64,000 bases of DNA from Amphirosellinia nigrospora (GCA_004123355.1 SCHM01000001.1:1852001-1916000); one strand, 5' to 3'. Shown: positions 43,496 to 56,451, numbered from the stretch's first letter. The notes: generated by a model from the sequence alone, not told the origin. Made by a program: numbers and translations.

Positions 43496-46207
43496 CTATA
43501 GAGTCCATAGGCCACTACGCCGCTTACCCATAGGATAAACAATTAAAGCAGAGATAAGCAAGCCAACAGTGATACCGATTGCGATTTGTATCATGCTAGC
43601 GGCTACGTTGAAGACCTAGAAGTAAAAGAGTTAGTAAATATACTCTAGAGAAATGAGGCAGCTTAAATAGATCATACGTACCGATGCATTCAGCTGGGCG
43701 TTATCGGCCTAGAATTATGTTAGCATGAGCCGCAAAAGGAATGATACTGCGCAGAGTCGGCGCAACATCGAGAACATATCGCGACTATAATATGAACTTG
43801 ATACCGTCGTGCTACACTCAAGTTGAACCGATTCCATCGAATAGAGACAGCAGAATCACAAAAGGCAGAAGGAGAATTGCAAATGCTTTCTATGACTTAC
43901 ATTAGAGCTTGTCCCAGTTGCATTTGTGAGGTTGGCGGCGATCACTAAGCCGCTTGTGATGGCGTTTGTCGAGGCTAGACTGCCTGGGACTTGGACGTAC
44001 ACGGCAGGTAGAAGGACTGCTGCCGCCACTCCATGCCTTACCCTGCTGTACAGGTTTGCCAATACGCCTACAGCAAAGGCTCCGAACGTGTAAGCAATAG
44101 AAGGACTGGCCGCAAACCGCTGGCTGGCGAAGAAGTTGACCGTATAGCCAACTTGGGCGATGAGGATCATGACAGGCATTTGAGTCCACTTGGCTTGAAC
44201 AGTGAAGGTGATAAAGAAGATGTAGAGGGGCACGAAGAGGAAATTCCAGTACGGATTCAAGGGATCTTGGCATGTCGTTTCCGTGACCGCATGCGGGTCG
44301 ATAGCACCGTATAAAGCAGTCCCTACTGTAATACCGTAGACAAGAAATAATGAGTAAATAATGGCATAGACGAGCCGAATTGCGCCTGGCACCATGGCCT
44401 TGGAGTGTAATTCCAACGCAGAAGATAGCACGAGCCATCCCGGAAGAATTAGGGCGATGGATCCTTGGGTGATGGCCGAGAAACAGAATAAGTTTCCCCC
44501 GCGGATGCTTCCGAAGGCGCGAGCGAGGAAGCTGAATATGATGGCAGCGCTGACCTCGAAGACGGTGTTATAGGTTTTCGACCGGGGGCAACGACGAGCT
44601 GCAGGAAGCCCAAAAGTGTACCCAAGGCGAAGATGATGGGTAAGTCGATGAGACGTGCCTTGAAGAAGCACGACACGGCAGCACTCGCGAGGCCGTACAT
44701 GAGAACGCAAACCCACACAGGGTAGCGAGGTTCCGCCTTGATGACCTCATCCAGCCTCGAGAGGGCGTCGTCTAGGCTGATAATGTCATGCAAGACTTCC
44801 TTGTAGATATCGTGAACATCCTTGAGTTTACCGAGGTTGACGCTCTGAGCAGTGCGGACGATTCTAACTTCGGTTGTGTGGGTAAGGACATCGTCAAAGG
44901 AGATGATCATGCAGTCTGGTATATAGAGAAATTGGCTGTCAATCTCTAATACCCTAGCGGTCATGGCGAGGTATTCCTCCAGCCGGTGAGTGGGCGCGCC
45001 GAATAGCATCAGGGCTCGACACATCCTGACGATATATTTCTGACGCTTGAGGATGTCGGCCACGTGAACTTTAATCTTCACCTCCTCTTCCTTGGCCAAT
45101 CCCATCATGGACATGATCTTCCCGCTGGTGGTTCTCTTGTGTCCTGGTCGTTTACGGACTTCCGTGGTTTTGTCGTTCGGGTTGGCCAGCTTCATGGATG
45201 CCGCGGCCAAGCCGGCAATGGTCTCATGAGACCGTGCTTCTTTATCCTCCTCGTACCATTTTCTCCGCGTCGGAGTTGCTGTACCCGAAGACCCCGGGGT
45301 ATCGGCTTTCTTGAACTGTTGATCCTGAAGGGGATCATACATGGGGCTGCGGTAGGCTTGAAGGAGTTGGTAGAAGACACCACCTCTAGCGTTGCCAGAC
45401 GAGACATGGTCTTCGTCTGCGATGCCAGTGTCTAGCTCTGCCTGGGATGGGTTGCCTGCTGAACTAGAATTAGAGGGAACGAAGAAACAGGACGAATCTT
45501 TCGATAATATTTTACGGCGCACTAAGTCCGACGCAGTTCATAGTTATCTAGCATGAGGCAGTTTAATGCCAACCCAAGATCATATGACATAGTGAAATCG
45601 AACAACTCACCTGAAATCTCGCGTAATGCGCTGTTTAACTGTTGAGTGTGAGCCTTGAGTAGCCCCGCCGCCTCAGCCTCAAGCTTCGTAGCATGGTCAT
45701 CCGAAGCCGCAGCGCCATCGACCCGAGAAGGATACGAAGCTGCCATGGGGCGGCGCAGCTACCATCAGTCACGGCGTCCGATTCCGAAGACCATCTTCTC
45801 GCAGCCGTAGAGTCGCCCCAGGCATCGATGGCCACAGCACGAGCTCTCTCGGCGGCGGCTGCGGCAGACGCGAGCTTTGCCGGGTTGAGAGGCTCGTCTG
45901 CCACGTCGCTCGCGGCTGAGCCAAAAGAGTTGGGGTTCCTTGCCAGCGCTGGGCCGCAGCTTCCTTGCTCCTGGAGGCACGGGCGACTGTTGCTCTCCCC
46001 GGGCCCTGGCGGCTTCTGCCTGTGTGTTTTCTTCGCTGTTGAATCGAACCTTGGGCCTCTCCTGCAGTGTGTTGTTGCTTGCTGGCGATGCACGGCTGCC
46101 CGGGCTTCTGCTTGCGTCTCTATCCGCGCTGACATCTCGCACGGGCTCGACACCCAAGGGCGAGAGATCGTCAAGCTCGCGGGGGGGTCTGGGGCGGGTG
46201 GCTCCAT
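43496..46207 (-). CDS. ThrE-like (DUF1212/Prm10-type) membrane protein
   Basis: Likely start 46207 (MEPPAPDPP), then ELDDLSPLGVEPVRDVSAD and RPKVRFNSEENTQAEAARAR, a polar N-terminal region. The first well-defined exon ends at 45611, and exon 2 starts at 45458 (AGNPSQAELDTGIADEDHVS). The ThrE domain reads IVRMCRALMLFGAPTHRLEE, FLYIPDCMIISFDD and EVLHDIISLDDALSRLDEVI. About ten membrane helices follow (YPVWVCVLMYGLASAAVSCF to ITVGLLISALIVYPMGKRRS). The last exons are 43708-43682 and 43615-43496, both in phase. The family exports small polar solutes in bacteria; yeast Prm10 is its fungal relative. Frame changes occur near 46181-46187 (G7 run), about 45935, 45747-45750 and 44578-44588, mostly one base missing in homopolymers. 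Confidence 0.82.
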
Positions 46208-48962
46208 GACGAGAGTGTGTGGTTGGTATATGTTGTGTCTGTTGAATGTGTAAATTACAGTCGACACACCTATCGTGTATCGTGTATCGTGGGTGGCACG
46301 AGTCGGGCAGGCGGTTTCATTTATATTATTCCTGGGCGCGAGGCCGTTATGACTTTCAGAGCAACAACGGGTCCGGCCGCTCCGTTCACGGTATCCACGA
46401 ACCAAAACTGGAACCTAGTTGTCAGACCTAGTATAAACATAGTGGCCATGGTGGATATTCATCGATCGTCACCAACGTTGGCTGGGGAAGCTTTCAACTT
46501 ATTTAAGTATTATTTTCAAGCGACCTACGGCCGTATAGTTGCGGTGCACACACGGTGCCCCGGTTTCTACCCCAGCTCACCCCTACAACAAAATACCCAG
46601 TCCTGCCCATTAGTCCGTGTGACCTATAGTACGTACCGTGCTCTTCAACTGTTTTAAGCCGCCGTCATACAGTGAATATGCGGATGTGGTTTAAGTTTAA
46701 GTGGGCTGAGCGGGTTCCTACCTAGGTGCCGAGATCTACTACATGATGTTGGGAGCGGCTTGAGAAAGGGCGGCGTTCCATGTCATACAGCCAACCTCGA
46801 ACAAGCACCGATCCAACTAGATACCTACTTAAGCTCGCAAGCAAAAACTTGACGCAGTTACATTAAGATTTCGTACCTAAATTTTCTGGTGTATACCTTT
46901 TGTAAGTAGCGAAGGGCCAAGGATGTGTGTTCGCTGTCCTTGAAAACGGCTTGGCAGGACAAGATTTTTATTCGCCTACTGCTAATAACCTTACCCAATC
47001 CAGTCGATTGAACGGGTTGTACCGAGCTATTACGTTGAAGTACACACGTGGTACCCGCCGTAGGTCCGAGATCGTTTATCTAGCAGAGAGATCTTGGTAG
47101 CGAGCCCTCAAGGATCTATGAACCGAGTATCCGCTACTATACACGAGAGGTAAATGTACACATAGACTGCAGAAATAAGAGCACAAGTGCAACGCATCTC
47201 GAGTAAACGGTGTTTCAAGTTGTTTCTACTGCTAACACGGCATGCTAGCTTTGGCTTAGTCTTAACCCAGTACTTACGAGCAAGTATTCCCGCAGACCCT
47301 CCTCGGCACGTCGCTTCATGCCAGGTACAGTATAGATCTCCGATTTTGTCTCTTTTTACGTAAAAATCATCAACTCCCAACCCCGAACCACGCAACGATC
47401 AGTCGCGCAATCACGATACCTCCCGCCGTATACGTGGCGTGCTTAGATCTGTTTCTGTCGGCCAGCTCGTGTTGGCATGTACTAGAGGTAAAGATCTTAC
47501 GCTGGATTAGGAGGTGGCAAGATTGATAATACCTACAGTATGAGCACATTACCTGCCTACTTACCTACCTATGTGCTGCTACCCTCTCCCTCAGTAACAT
47601 CCCAATAGTACAAGATTCACGAAGATGAAAAAAGTTTTCAAAGAAAAGTATTTTGTTGTTGAACCCCTGCATATTTCGTCATTTTTTTTTAGCAAGGATC
47701 TACTGCGCCCACGCCGTGCAGACTGCGCAGCGCAGACCCGCGAAGTCCGGGGAACTGCCTCTACTCTAGTCAGAACGAGGCTACGCAGCATCTAAGCCAT
47801 TCGGAGATTTATTTTGATTCGTCTTTCATTCGGCCGAGGTTCGTAATATGACGTCATCTTGAAATGTTAGCAGCGGCAGCATGCACAGCAGGTATCTACC
47901 CGAAAAGTACACGTGTAAAGGAATCAGATTACACCTTAATACCATGTTCCCTCTCCACATCACGATTAACTTTACGTTTCGGCTATGAGAGAATTCACGG
48001 TCAATGCAAGGACAGCAGCTAAGACGAGAAGGTACATGCAGTAGCGAACAATAAATCGCGCTAATTTCCAGGGTCCAATGTGGCTTTCGACGGATTTGGC
48101 AATGCGACGCTTTGGGTAAAACACCAAAGTGAAATTTTAGCAGCTTAATTTAACTATCTTGTAATCACATCGTGTACCCAATGCATGCGACAATGTCTCC
48201 TTCTCATTTCGCACTAATAAGTCCTTAAGCGCTGTGAAATATCTATATAGATTGATAGCAAGCTCAGGTCTGATCAGAAGTTTCCGCTACTCGCCCGCCC
48301 GACAACACTCCCAGAATGAGTCTTGGAGAATTAGCGTGAATGAATACGACTCGACTGCAGCCGTTCCAAATTTAAATACTCGCGACTGAGTTGGTATATC
48401 TCGCACTTCGTGAACGCATCTTATACCATGTGTAAACTAGCCTTCAATGTGTTGTAAGTCACTAACGCGACAAAACATCCGCCCAATCGGTAGCATTGCT
48501 ATGAGTAGCCATCATGACAATCTTGTATGCACGTTCGGAAAACGCTGTGCCGCGCATCAGTGTTTCGTTTGGAGTTGACTGAAATTCACTCTAAAACTAC
48601 CCGAACAATGCATACTTGGTCCAAATTCCTATTTATATAATCAGATCATCAAGATAGCTGTTGAGCGTTATTATAACTAACCGTCGACATCTCAATCCTA
48701 GCAAGATGCCTCACAGCTTATTGGGGAGTGTGGACCCCGGAGGAGGGGAAGAACCATTCGCTCTCCGTTTTCGGGTTCGGAGATTCACGTCATTCGGCAA
48801 AGGGACATCTTGAAAGCGCGACCGTGAGAGTTTCAAGTCTCGCAACCGAGAAACGCGTTTTCGATAGCGGCAATTAGCGAAGGCATCAATTCATATGTGA
48901 CGGACGATTGAGCGCTGAAGTTGGAAGTATCTCCTGGTCTCAGGAAGTCGCCTTCGGACGAA
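46208..48962. other. Long intergenic region, no supported gene
   Basis: About 2.75 kb between two divergent genes. Short frames only (for example 46217-46657 plus and 47395-47108 minus), without domains. TACCTACCTATG-type motifs occur near 47560-47575. Confidence 0.5.
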
Positions 48963-50789
48963 ATGGCTAAGCTTACCAATTACATCGCGTTTGTGAGCCC
49001 GGAGAGCGGCTTGGACCAAATTGGGCATTTTAATATGGAAGAAAACACAATACAACCATTGTGTCTCATCTCTGGACCTTAGTGAAGAACCTCTATCAGG
49101 TAATTGAAGCGGGGTCACCAGACAAGTTAGTCGCAACAGGATCACCAATTCCAAGAGATTCCGTCAAGATCCTACGACAATATCCGGGCGCGATGTATTG
49201 GCAGTCGGTAAGAACTACATGGAGCATGCGAAGGAGTTCAACAGCTCTGGCTACGACAGCTCCGACAAGGTCGATCGTCCGAGTCACCGGTAATCTTCAC
49301 CAAGAGAGCGACTTCGATCATTGCCCATGGCGAAGATATCCTGCTACACGAGGGCTTCACCTCAACCACTGACTACGAGGGTGAGATTGGCGTTATCCTT
49401 GGCAAGCCCGGCTATCGCATCAAGGAGAAGGATGCTTGGGACTACGTCTGGGGATACACTATCATCAATGACGTAACCGCCCGCGAGAGACAAGATCATA
49501 AGCAGTTTTTCATCGGCAAGTCGGCCGATACATACTGCCCTATTGTAAGAGCATTTTAGCCCCGATTGTACACTCATGCACGGAGCTCGCTAACAGCGAC
49601 AGGGTCCCCATTGCAGTGCCGAAGGAGGACCTGCCAAAGACCCTACGAGTCCAAACGCATGTAAACGGCGAGTTGCGACAGGATTCAACAACTGACGATC
49701 TCATTTTCCCAATACCGGAGCTCCTCGCCGTCATGTCAGCAGGTCAAACTCTCCAACCAGGGGACGTACTAGCTACCGGGACTCCCGCCGGCGTGGGAAT
49801 CGGAAAGCAGCCTCCCGTGTTCTTGAAACCTGGCGATGAGGTGTCCATTTCTGTAACAGGCCTCAGCACTTTAAGGAATAAGATCGCGCAACCAGTCACA
49901 AGCGATAGTACGGTGTCTCACGTTCATTCGGCGTCCGCTTTCGAATTAACGAATACTGCCAAGACTGCTGGGAAAGAGGCAGGTCTAAGGATGATAAACG
50001 GCAAGCCCATTTCATATCAGCGTATAGGCTCAGGCAGTGAGAATATAGTCTTCGTTCACGGACTAGGTGGGACGAAGGAATATTGGGCGCCTCTTATTTC
50101 GACTTTATCTCTCGCAGACTCAGCAACGCTCCATCTATACGATTTCGAAGGCCACGGCTTAAGTCCGACCCATCCCATGAGCCAGCTCACCATCGAGTCT
50201 CTGGCGGCCGACCTCGCAGGTGTCTTCCAGACAGCCGGCATCTCCAATTCAGCGCCCGCGACACTCATCGCTCACTCGATGGGTGTTTGATAGCGATGAA
50301 GTTCACCCTGGAGAATGCCAGCCTCGTGAAGAAGTTGATTCTAACGAGTCCGCTCCCGACCCCTCTATCTGAAGCCGACAGCGACTTCTTCCTTTCTCTC
50401 GCCTCTCTAGCGCGTACGAGAGGCATGGGAGCAGTGGCAGATGCAGTCGTGCGCGAGGGCCTATCAGATCTCACCAAGCAGAATAACCCTCTTGCAGTCA
50501 CCGCTACGCGCCTGATTCTCCTTGGCAGGACCCGGAGGGGTACGTGAAGGCTTGCCACGCCATCGCCAGCGCAACAACACGTATAGAGGTTGAGAAGTTG
50601 GGTGTGGAAACCTTGATCATTACTGGTCGAGAAGATAAAGCTTCGACGCCTGCGCTCTGTGAAGAGTATAAGAGTAGTAGCAAGAATTCACGTGTTGTGG
50701 TGCTTGAGAATGGCGGGCATTTTCTAGTTTTTGATGCCATAGCTGATGTTGCTAGGGCAGTTAAAGAAGCTTCGACAAGATGCCCCTGA
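48963..50789 (+). CDS. Fused FAH-superfamily hydratase/isomerase and alpha/beta hydrolase
   Basis: Start 48963 (MAKLTNYIAFVSPESGLDQI). The FAH part reads VLAVGKNYMEHAKEF, GFTSTTDYEGEIGVILG (metal-binding E..E), WGYTIINDVTARERQ, then, after an intron (about 49544-49600), LLAVMSAGQTLQPGDVLATG and TPAGVGIGKQP. Without a stop, the same frame (49616-50290) runs on into NIVFVHGLGGTKEYWAPLIS, LYDFEGHGLSPTHP and LIAHSMG, the oxyanion loop and nucleophile elbow of an alpha/beta hydrolase. ETLIITGREDKASTPALCEE and LENGGHFLVFDAI supply the acid and His region. Such pairs (MhpD-like plus MhpC-like) act in meta-cleavage of catechols, so a bifunctional enzyme is plausible. Six one-base frame changes near 49078, 49187, 49287, 49602, 50282 and 50527 interrupt it. 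Confidence 0.78.
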
Positions 50790-50961
50790 AGGGTTATACA
50801 GCATGCATGTATGTTGATAGACCTAACCGACTACCCCTATTATAGGGTAGCATAAGGTACCTGCTCCGCAGAGTTAGTAATATACAGCGTACGTAATCGG
50901 AGTTAAGTTGCTGCTGTTCCAAGATATTTAATTGTAAAGAACGACAGAATCAATTGTATAC

Positions 50962-53900
50962 CTAACACTCTGGCAAGGGACAAAGTGGTAACACCCCAAA
51001 CGCCTCATTAATGTTATCAATCTCACCAAAGCTGGAGAATGGCCCTTCCCATTCTGTTTCTATTGTATCGAGTGGAACACTCCCTTCTTTGTTAAAGCCC
51101 ATTCCTGGAATATGGCGATTGGTCTCGAAGTGAAGCTCTCCCTCTCTTATCATGCTCTCCTGCTCATATGTCTCTGGTCGATATTGTGTATGATAATCTA
51201 TCATAGCATGTTCGGCACCACCCGCGACATTTGTCGCCCTGAAATTTTCTGGCACTTCATCCAGCTGTATAACCTTTTGGCTCGCGGGAACCTGGTATGA
51301 AGTCAACCCGAAATGTACCGCCGGTTCGCTGGTGAAGGTATGGCTGTCGAATCCAGCGACTGCGAGATCGATGCCCTCCAACCCGGCTTCGGGTACGCAG
51401 TCTGTGTTGTAGGAATTGTCACGTGGCTGTCGTTATCATCTTCAATGCTATCGGCTTCTCCGCTTTCACTGCCTGAACTGTGAGCTTCATAGGAAGAGCT
51501 TTCGGAAGAGTTTTCAGATCCAACACTATGATAATCATCATCTCCTTCCCTCCCTCCATCTTTCGAAGATGCCAATCGCCGATCTCCTCGTCATATCGGA
51601 AATAACCAGGCCCTACATAGTGGGTATGGAGATGAGTGGAAAGAACCTCATCTGATTTATCCCACAATCCGTATTGCTGAAGTAATTCTGCAACAGCGTA
51701 GTGGCCTTGCCTCCTAGCAAAGCCAACAGATCTGACATAATATATTCGCATCTCACCTTCCAGCTTTGCGCCCATTACCAAGAGGAATTGGACCATGTCG
51801 AGCCTCCCATTCTCAGCTGCACCCTCCAGTGCCGTGCGGCCGTAGGACTTTGCTGGGAGCGCATTTATGTCTGCCCCTTTTGATATCAACAGTTTAGCTA
51901 TTTTAAGGTCCCCTTTGATGGCGGAGTATTGCATCGCCGTGGTTTCTCGTTTCAGTAATCCCAACGACTGCACCATCGCCCACGATCGAGAAGACTATTC
52001 ACCACATCTAGATGTCCCTCGAGTGCTGCTGTTACTAAAGCTGTCTGATGGTTTTTATCTGACTGAAAATCTATACTGGCTCCGGCATTGAGCAGGAGGT
52101 TGATCAGCTCTACATTTCCACAGCCTGCGGCGAGTGTTAAAGGGGAGCCATGTAGGTTGATTATATCATCATGGGTGTAAAAGTCGTTGTCTGCAGAGAA
52201 GTTAAAATCTAAAGAATGGACCAGTTTAATGCACCTGTGCACTTTTTGCATATCGCATAGCTGAATTGAGTAAACAAGGAGTGCTTGGCGGCGCGATAGG
52301 CCCATACTTTCCAGAGGGAATAAGCCTGAGGTCGCTGCACACCCATCATTTGCACCGTCCTTAATAAAACCTCCATATCTTTATCGTGAAGTTTGTATCC
52401 CCAGCGGAGCATTTCTTCAACAATAGATTGGATTACGGAATAAATGGCCCAGCCAAGTGGTGTCAACCCTCGACCGCTGCATTCTGGATAGCTCCTGTTT
52501 ATAAGCGTGAAATGATTGTAATCGAGTTCTGTCGACCTACGGTACTCGAGTCCCGTGTGTGTGATCCGATAATAGGACTGAGATGGGCCTGGTAGAAATG
52601 GGTCGCGGTAGAAGTAAGGATACGAGATCCCATGCGCCTTCTTTGATGGATATAATGAGTGAAGAAGCCTCGTGGCTATCAATCTCCCCGGTAGGTCGGT
52701 GATGTGCTAAGAGTCGAACAATAGAATAGTCTTTACACTCGATCGCTGCCAGAACAGCCCGATATAAATCCTGAGATTGATATAATCCCCCCAATGAGAA
52801 GTACGACTGGATAATCGAAATGGCATGGCCTATTTCGACGATATCCTCAATGATCGTCCCGATGGTTTGATTAGCTGACAAAATACCAGCATCCCCAAAA
52901 ACGGGATCGAAACCCAATACGCCGTCGCCCAGGTTGACTGCCTGCATTTGAGATATTAGCAGCTTCGCCACCTCCCCGCAGCCACTCAATAAGGCTAATT
53001 GGAGAGGGTTTGCAACATCTTGTGGCAGTAGGCAGTCAAGAGAATCCCCGAAGTGTTCTTCTGTGCTTAGAGGTGTGTGGAATACATTGCAATCAGCTCC
53101 ACGGGCCAGGAGAAGTCGCACCAGACTCTGGTTCCCATGATATGCCGCAACGTGTATTGGCGCAGGTGTTGATGTCCGCAAAACCCGGTCTTCAAGTCTC
53201 GGGCCCACGTGAGCATTCAACCCCAGCAGCAAGGTTCGCTGCGGTGACATCTCTGTTCCAGGCAGTTGCAACTAGGGTGTAATACCTCTCTCCCACTTTT
53301 CAATTGCCGCTATATCAGGACAATGCGCCAAAATAATTGACGTCGTGTCGGCGTCTCCTGCCAGGTCGAAATGATAAGGGCATCCTTGAGAACAATCTCG
53401 AAGATTTGCCTAGAACGTGATAGTACTGGCAGTAGCAGCCGTTCAATCATAATTCTGTTTCCCGACATAATAGCAACATGTAAAGGCGTATGTTGTAATA
53501 TTCCGATAGATGTGAGATTGCTAGACCATTCTTTCTTATCGCAGCCAAGCCGCAATGCTTCGGAGTATTTATATGGAGGCATACGCAAGTCTTGGTCGAT
53601 CAAGAAGTCTACCATGCGATCGTTTGCTTTAGCGATGGAAATAAAGATGGTTTTTATCAACTTTAAACGCCAACATCTGTAACATGACGCAGATTTTTCG
53701 GTTAGCGCACCATGTTTGACAAGGAGTCGTGCGAACTCCACGGATTCGTCGAAGTTGCCCGCGAATGCAGCAATTGCTAGAGTCGAAGTATTTTCAGTGC
53801 AGTCGCTTTCAACGCTTGCTCCAGCGTCTAGAGTATCTTGCAAAGGCGGATATCACACGAAAGTGCTGCTTCGTGTATACCACTCCATCTAACCGTGTCC

Positions 53901-55070
53901 GCTCCCCAACCCAGTATTGTTAACCCGCGTTCAATCCTACAGGTCCGATTATACCGAGCTTGTCTTACGGGGTATTCGGACTTACGCCAGATTCTATAAG
54001 GCGCGATACTATGGAGTAATTTTTCTCTCGAATGGCAGATCCATAAACCGCATGCTTGATAGTGTCCGCCGTTACGCAGTGGTCAGAAAAGATAGATGAC
54101 AGCATGTCTGGATTGCTACGAGAAACTGCTTCGACAAGATGTAGTACAAATTTGTCATGAGCCCGCAAATCCATCTCGTTATGATAAGGGATGAAATTAT
54201 TCGAAAGGGTGAAGAAGACCAGTTTGAGCATTTCTGTCGCAATAGACAAGGATAATTGGTTTTGTGCAAGGGCTTTGGCTTTACGATCTCGACCAACGGA
54301 GTCATCCGGAATCGTTTTGGCGAGGTGAAAGATAGCTTCGCGAAGTTCAACAGGGTTTCTTGATATTTCGAAAAGTGATAATAATCCACCTTTCCCTTCA
54401 TGTTGAGGAAAGCTTTCTCCGTGGCCAAGTGTGGTGAACAATGCATCTAAGAGGCCAGACGGATTTCGCAACACTTATAATCGTTAGATAGTGATTACCC
54501 AAGAGCTAGTGAGTCTTATCATATCTTACGGGCAATGTTCTGTTCTTGAAGTCGAACCAGGGAAGAGGCGGCCAGGCAACGGCCTCCGTAAGGGGCGGAG
54601 TCTGGGCTCTAATCACGGTGCCTTCGAGTGGCCCTGGGCTCGGTACTGTGACTATTAGTATATCATCTTAGTAGCTTCTAGTTCAGACTCACGTCTTTTT
54701 CCAAACTCCTTAGCTGTAGGAATAGCCGCGTAGCGCCGCGTTTCCTTGCGAATTCTTCCTGTAGAGAGGGGGACACCAAACGAAGTGACCTCAGATTGCT
54801 TCCCAACTCTCTTCTGGAGCTGACGGTGGAGACGCTGCCAATCTTCCTTTTTCAAATTCTTCTTGACACCCCATTTCTTGAATTGGTACTCATACTGACT
54901 CTTCCTACAGGCGAGTTAGTATGGTCTAAACCCGAGCAAGGTTGCACTTACTTCTTGGCGAAATTGTGCTTTTCCTGCATAGAGGAGATGACCTGATGGA
55001 GAGGGGCTTTTTCTATCAAGTAGAGATTTAAGATGGTTGCTTTATGTCGCTCCCAATCTCCAGACGCCAT
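50962..55070 (-). CDS. Clr5-domain ankyrin-repeat protein (several frame changes)
   Basis: Start 55070 (MASGDWERHKATILNLYLIE). The Clr5 N-terminal domain continues across an intron at 54951-54905 (SQYEYQFKKWGVKKNLKKED). A second short intron (54692-54652) has GTGAGT, ACTAAT and AATAG and leads to LTVPSPGPLEGTVIRAQTPP. Downstream, ankyrin repeats appear in successive frames: THLAIA-like TSTLAIAAFAGN, TPLHVAIMSGNRIMIERLL, APIHVAAYHGNQSLVRLLL, SPLTLAAGCGNVELINLLLN, QTALVTAALEGHLDVVNSLL and RTALEGAAENGRLDMVQFLL. The tail is acidic and Ser-rich (YHSVGSENSSESSSYEAHSS), then ends GVLPLCPLPEC. Clr5 is a putative DNA-binding fold, ankyrins bind proteins; function is unknown. At least five frame changes break the 1,300-residue path, all without loss of repeat pattern. 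Confidence 0.75.
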
Positions 55071-55607
55071 TGTCGAGGATAGTGAGGATGAAGAGATGGG
55101 AAAGAAGAGTTGGGGTGTAGAGATGGAGAACATCAGGAGCGGCTGCCGTTCATATAATCTCGGAATGCTACTCTGTGGCTGTTCCTTTCCATGGTAGGCA
55201 TCACTTCGCAAGAACATGATTGGAGAGAGCCAGAACCAGAATATGGCCCTCCACACCCATCCTCACCCCCTTGGAGCCATCTTTACTTGCTTCGTACTCT
55301 TATTGGTTAAAACCAAAACCAGAATGCATATTCATATGCACGAATATTTCAGGGCCGGGTCCTGGCCGGTTGTCGCTTTGCACAACAGCCATTCTCCACG
55401 TGCAGCGAGGGCATGACCAAAATCTGAATGTATTGATGAACTTGCGGCTGAGCTACAAGCGTATAATTCTGCCTAAGCCACCTGCCTAAGCAGTTGTTGA
55501 CAAGCCGATAGCCTTGTTGACGTTCGTAAAACATGAATTTAATTGGCCGACTCCAAAATCAGAATCAAAAATAGCCCGGGCTCTTAGGTTCCTATTCTCA
55601 TGTCTAC
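55071..55607. other. Intergenic, Clr5-ankyrin promoter side
   Basis: No gene; upstream region of the Clr5-ankyrin gene. Confidence 0.45.
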
Positions 55608-55934
55608 ATGTGTTCCCTCATAAGCCTCTCGCCTTATTGGATGCGTCCAGAATCGGAATGGGCCACAGCTCTTGCTATCAACTTTCGCAATGACCCTCAA
55701 CTCATCATTGCCACATTCTGCCCTCGTACCGAAGCTGGCGACGATGATAATTGGAGGATCCCGAAATCAGAATTACACCACGATCAAGTTACATGGTTTG
55801 TTACTATGCTGAACCTTGCGTGTGCGTGGCTGAAGGGGCACACGATCTTCCCAACAGCAGGATATGACGGAAATGGACCACTACTCGGCTTTGGAGATGT
55901 TCGATTACTACCAAGTGAGTCAACAATTAACTAA
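55608..55934 (+). CDS. Hypothetical protein, 108 codons
   Basis: The frame from ATG 55608 (MCSLISLSPYWMRPESEWAT) contains WFVTMLNLACAWLKGHTIFP and GNGPLLGFGDVRLLP. A GTGAGT donor right after LLP, and a CATAG acceptor near 55957, suggest it could continue in another exon, but the continuation is only a few codons. No family recognised. Composition looks protein-like. Confidence 0.35.
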   Translation: MCSLISLSPYWMRPESEWATALAINFRNDPQLIIATFCPRTEAGDDDNWRIPKSELHHDQVTWFVTMLNLACAWLKGHTIFPTAGYDGNGPLLGFGDVRLLPSESTIN

Positions 55935-56139
55935 TTATCGACGCCCTGAATGCATAGACCCAACACGAGCCCAGGATTAGGAGGAAAGTATAAGTGTTGG
56001 TAATTCCCGGCCGATTTATAGATGATATCAACCAACCTCGTCGACTCACGAAGAACCATAGACTCACACTCTACCAACAACCTTCCATTTCTAACACCGA
56101 CATTTGTTCGAACTCTTCCAAGTCCCCAATTAGTTAACA

Positions 56140-56451
56140 ATGGGCAAGACAGGTTTGTGTCCCTCTCAACAAACGTTGCCGTCTCCTTTTGAGAACTAAC
56201 AAGGTCCAGCCGCCGCTTCAAGTGCCAATATGGCACCCAAGCAGAAATCCAAGAAGTCCAAAAACCCCCCCTACAAGAAATCCAAGAAGCGACAGGAAGC
56301 AGACCTGATCGGCATTGGATCCCAATTTCAACAGTATGTTTAAACACCTCGATCAATCAGAATCGCGCTGACGTAGTGGATCTTCCAGAGACAATGGGAG
56401 ACAGCAGTCGTCCGACCCTACGAATTACCCGCAGACAATTACGCTGGATGA
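56140..56451 (+). CDS. Small lysine-rich protein, spliced
   Basis: Exon 1 (56140-56152, MGKT) is followed by an intron at 56153-56209 with CTAAC and TCCAG, then AAASSANMAPKQKSKKSKNP and KKSKKRQEADLIGIGSQFQQ. Reading straight on gives a stop at 56341. A GTATGT..GTAG intron there could instead add WIFQRQWETAVVRPYELPAD to a stop at 56451, if one base is missing at the splice site. The product would be about 48 to 72 residues, very basic, with a KKSKK-type nuclear or ribosome-like signal. I do not recognise the family. A long minus-strand frame over the same place (56356-55931) is most likely its shadow. Confidence 0.4.

Noticed and set aside
45635-46405. 256-codon minus frame as a separate gene
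   Set aside because: It covers the low-complexity N-terminal region of the ThrE-like gene. Parts of it are probably that gene's own frame after a frame change; the rest is composition-driven.
55931-56356. 141-codon minus frame
   Set aside because: It overlaps the spliced lysine-rich gene. Its content looks like the antisense of lysine-rich codons.
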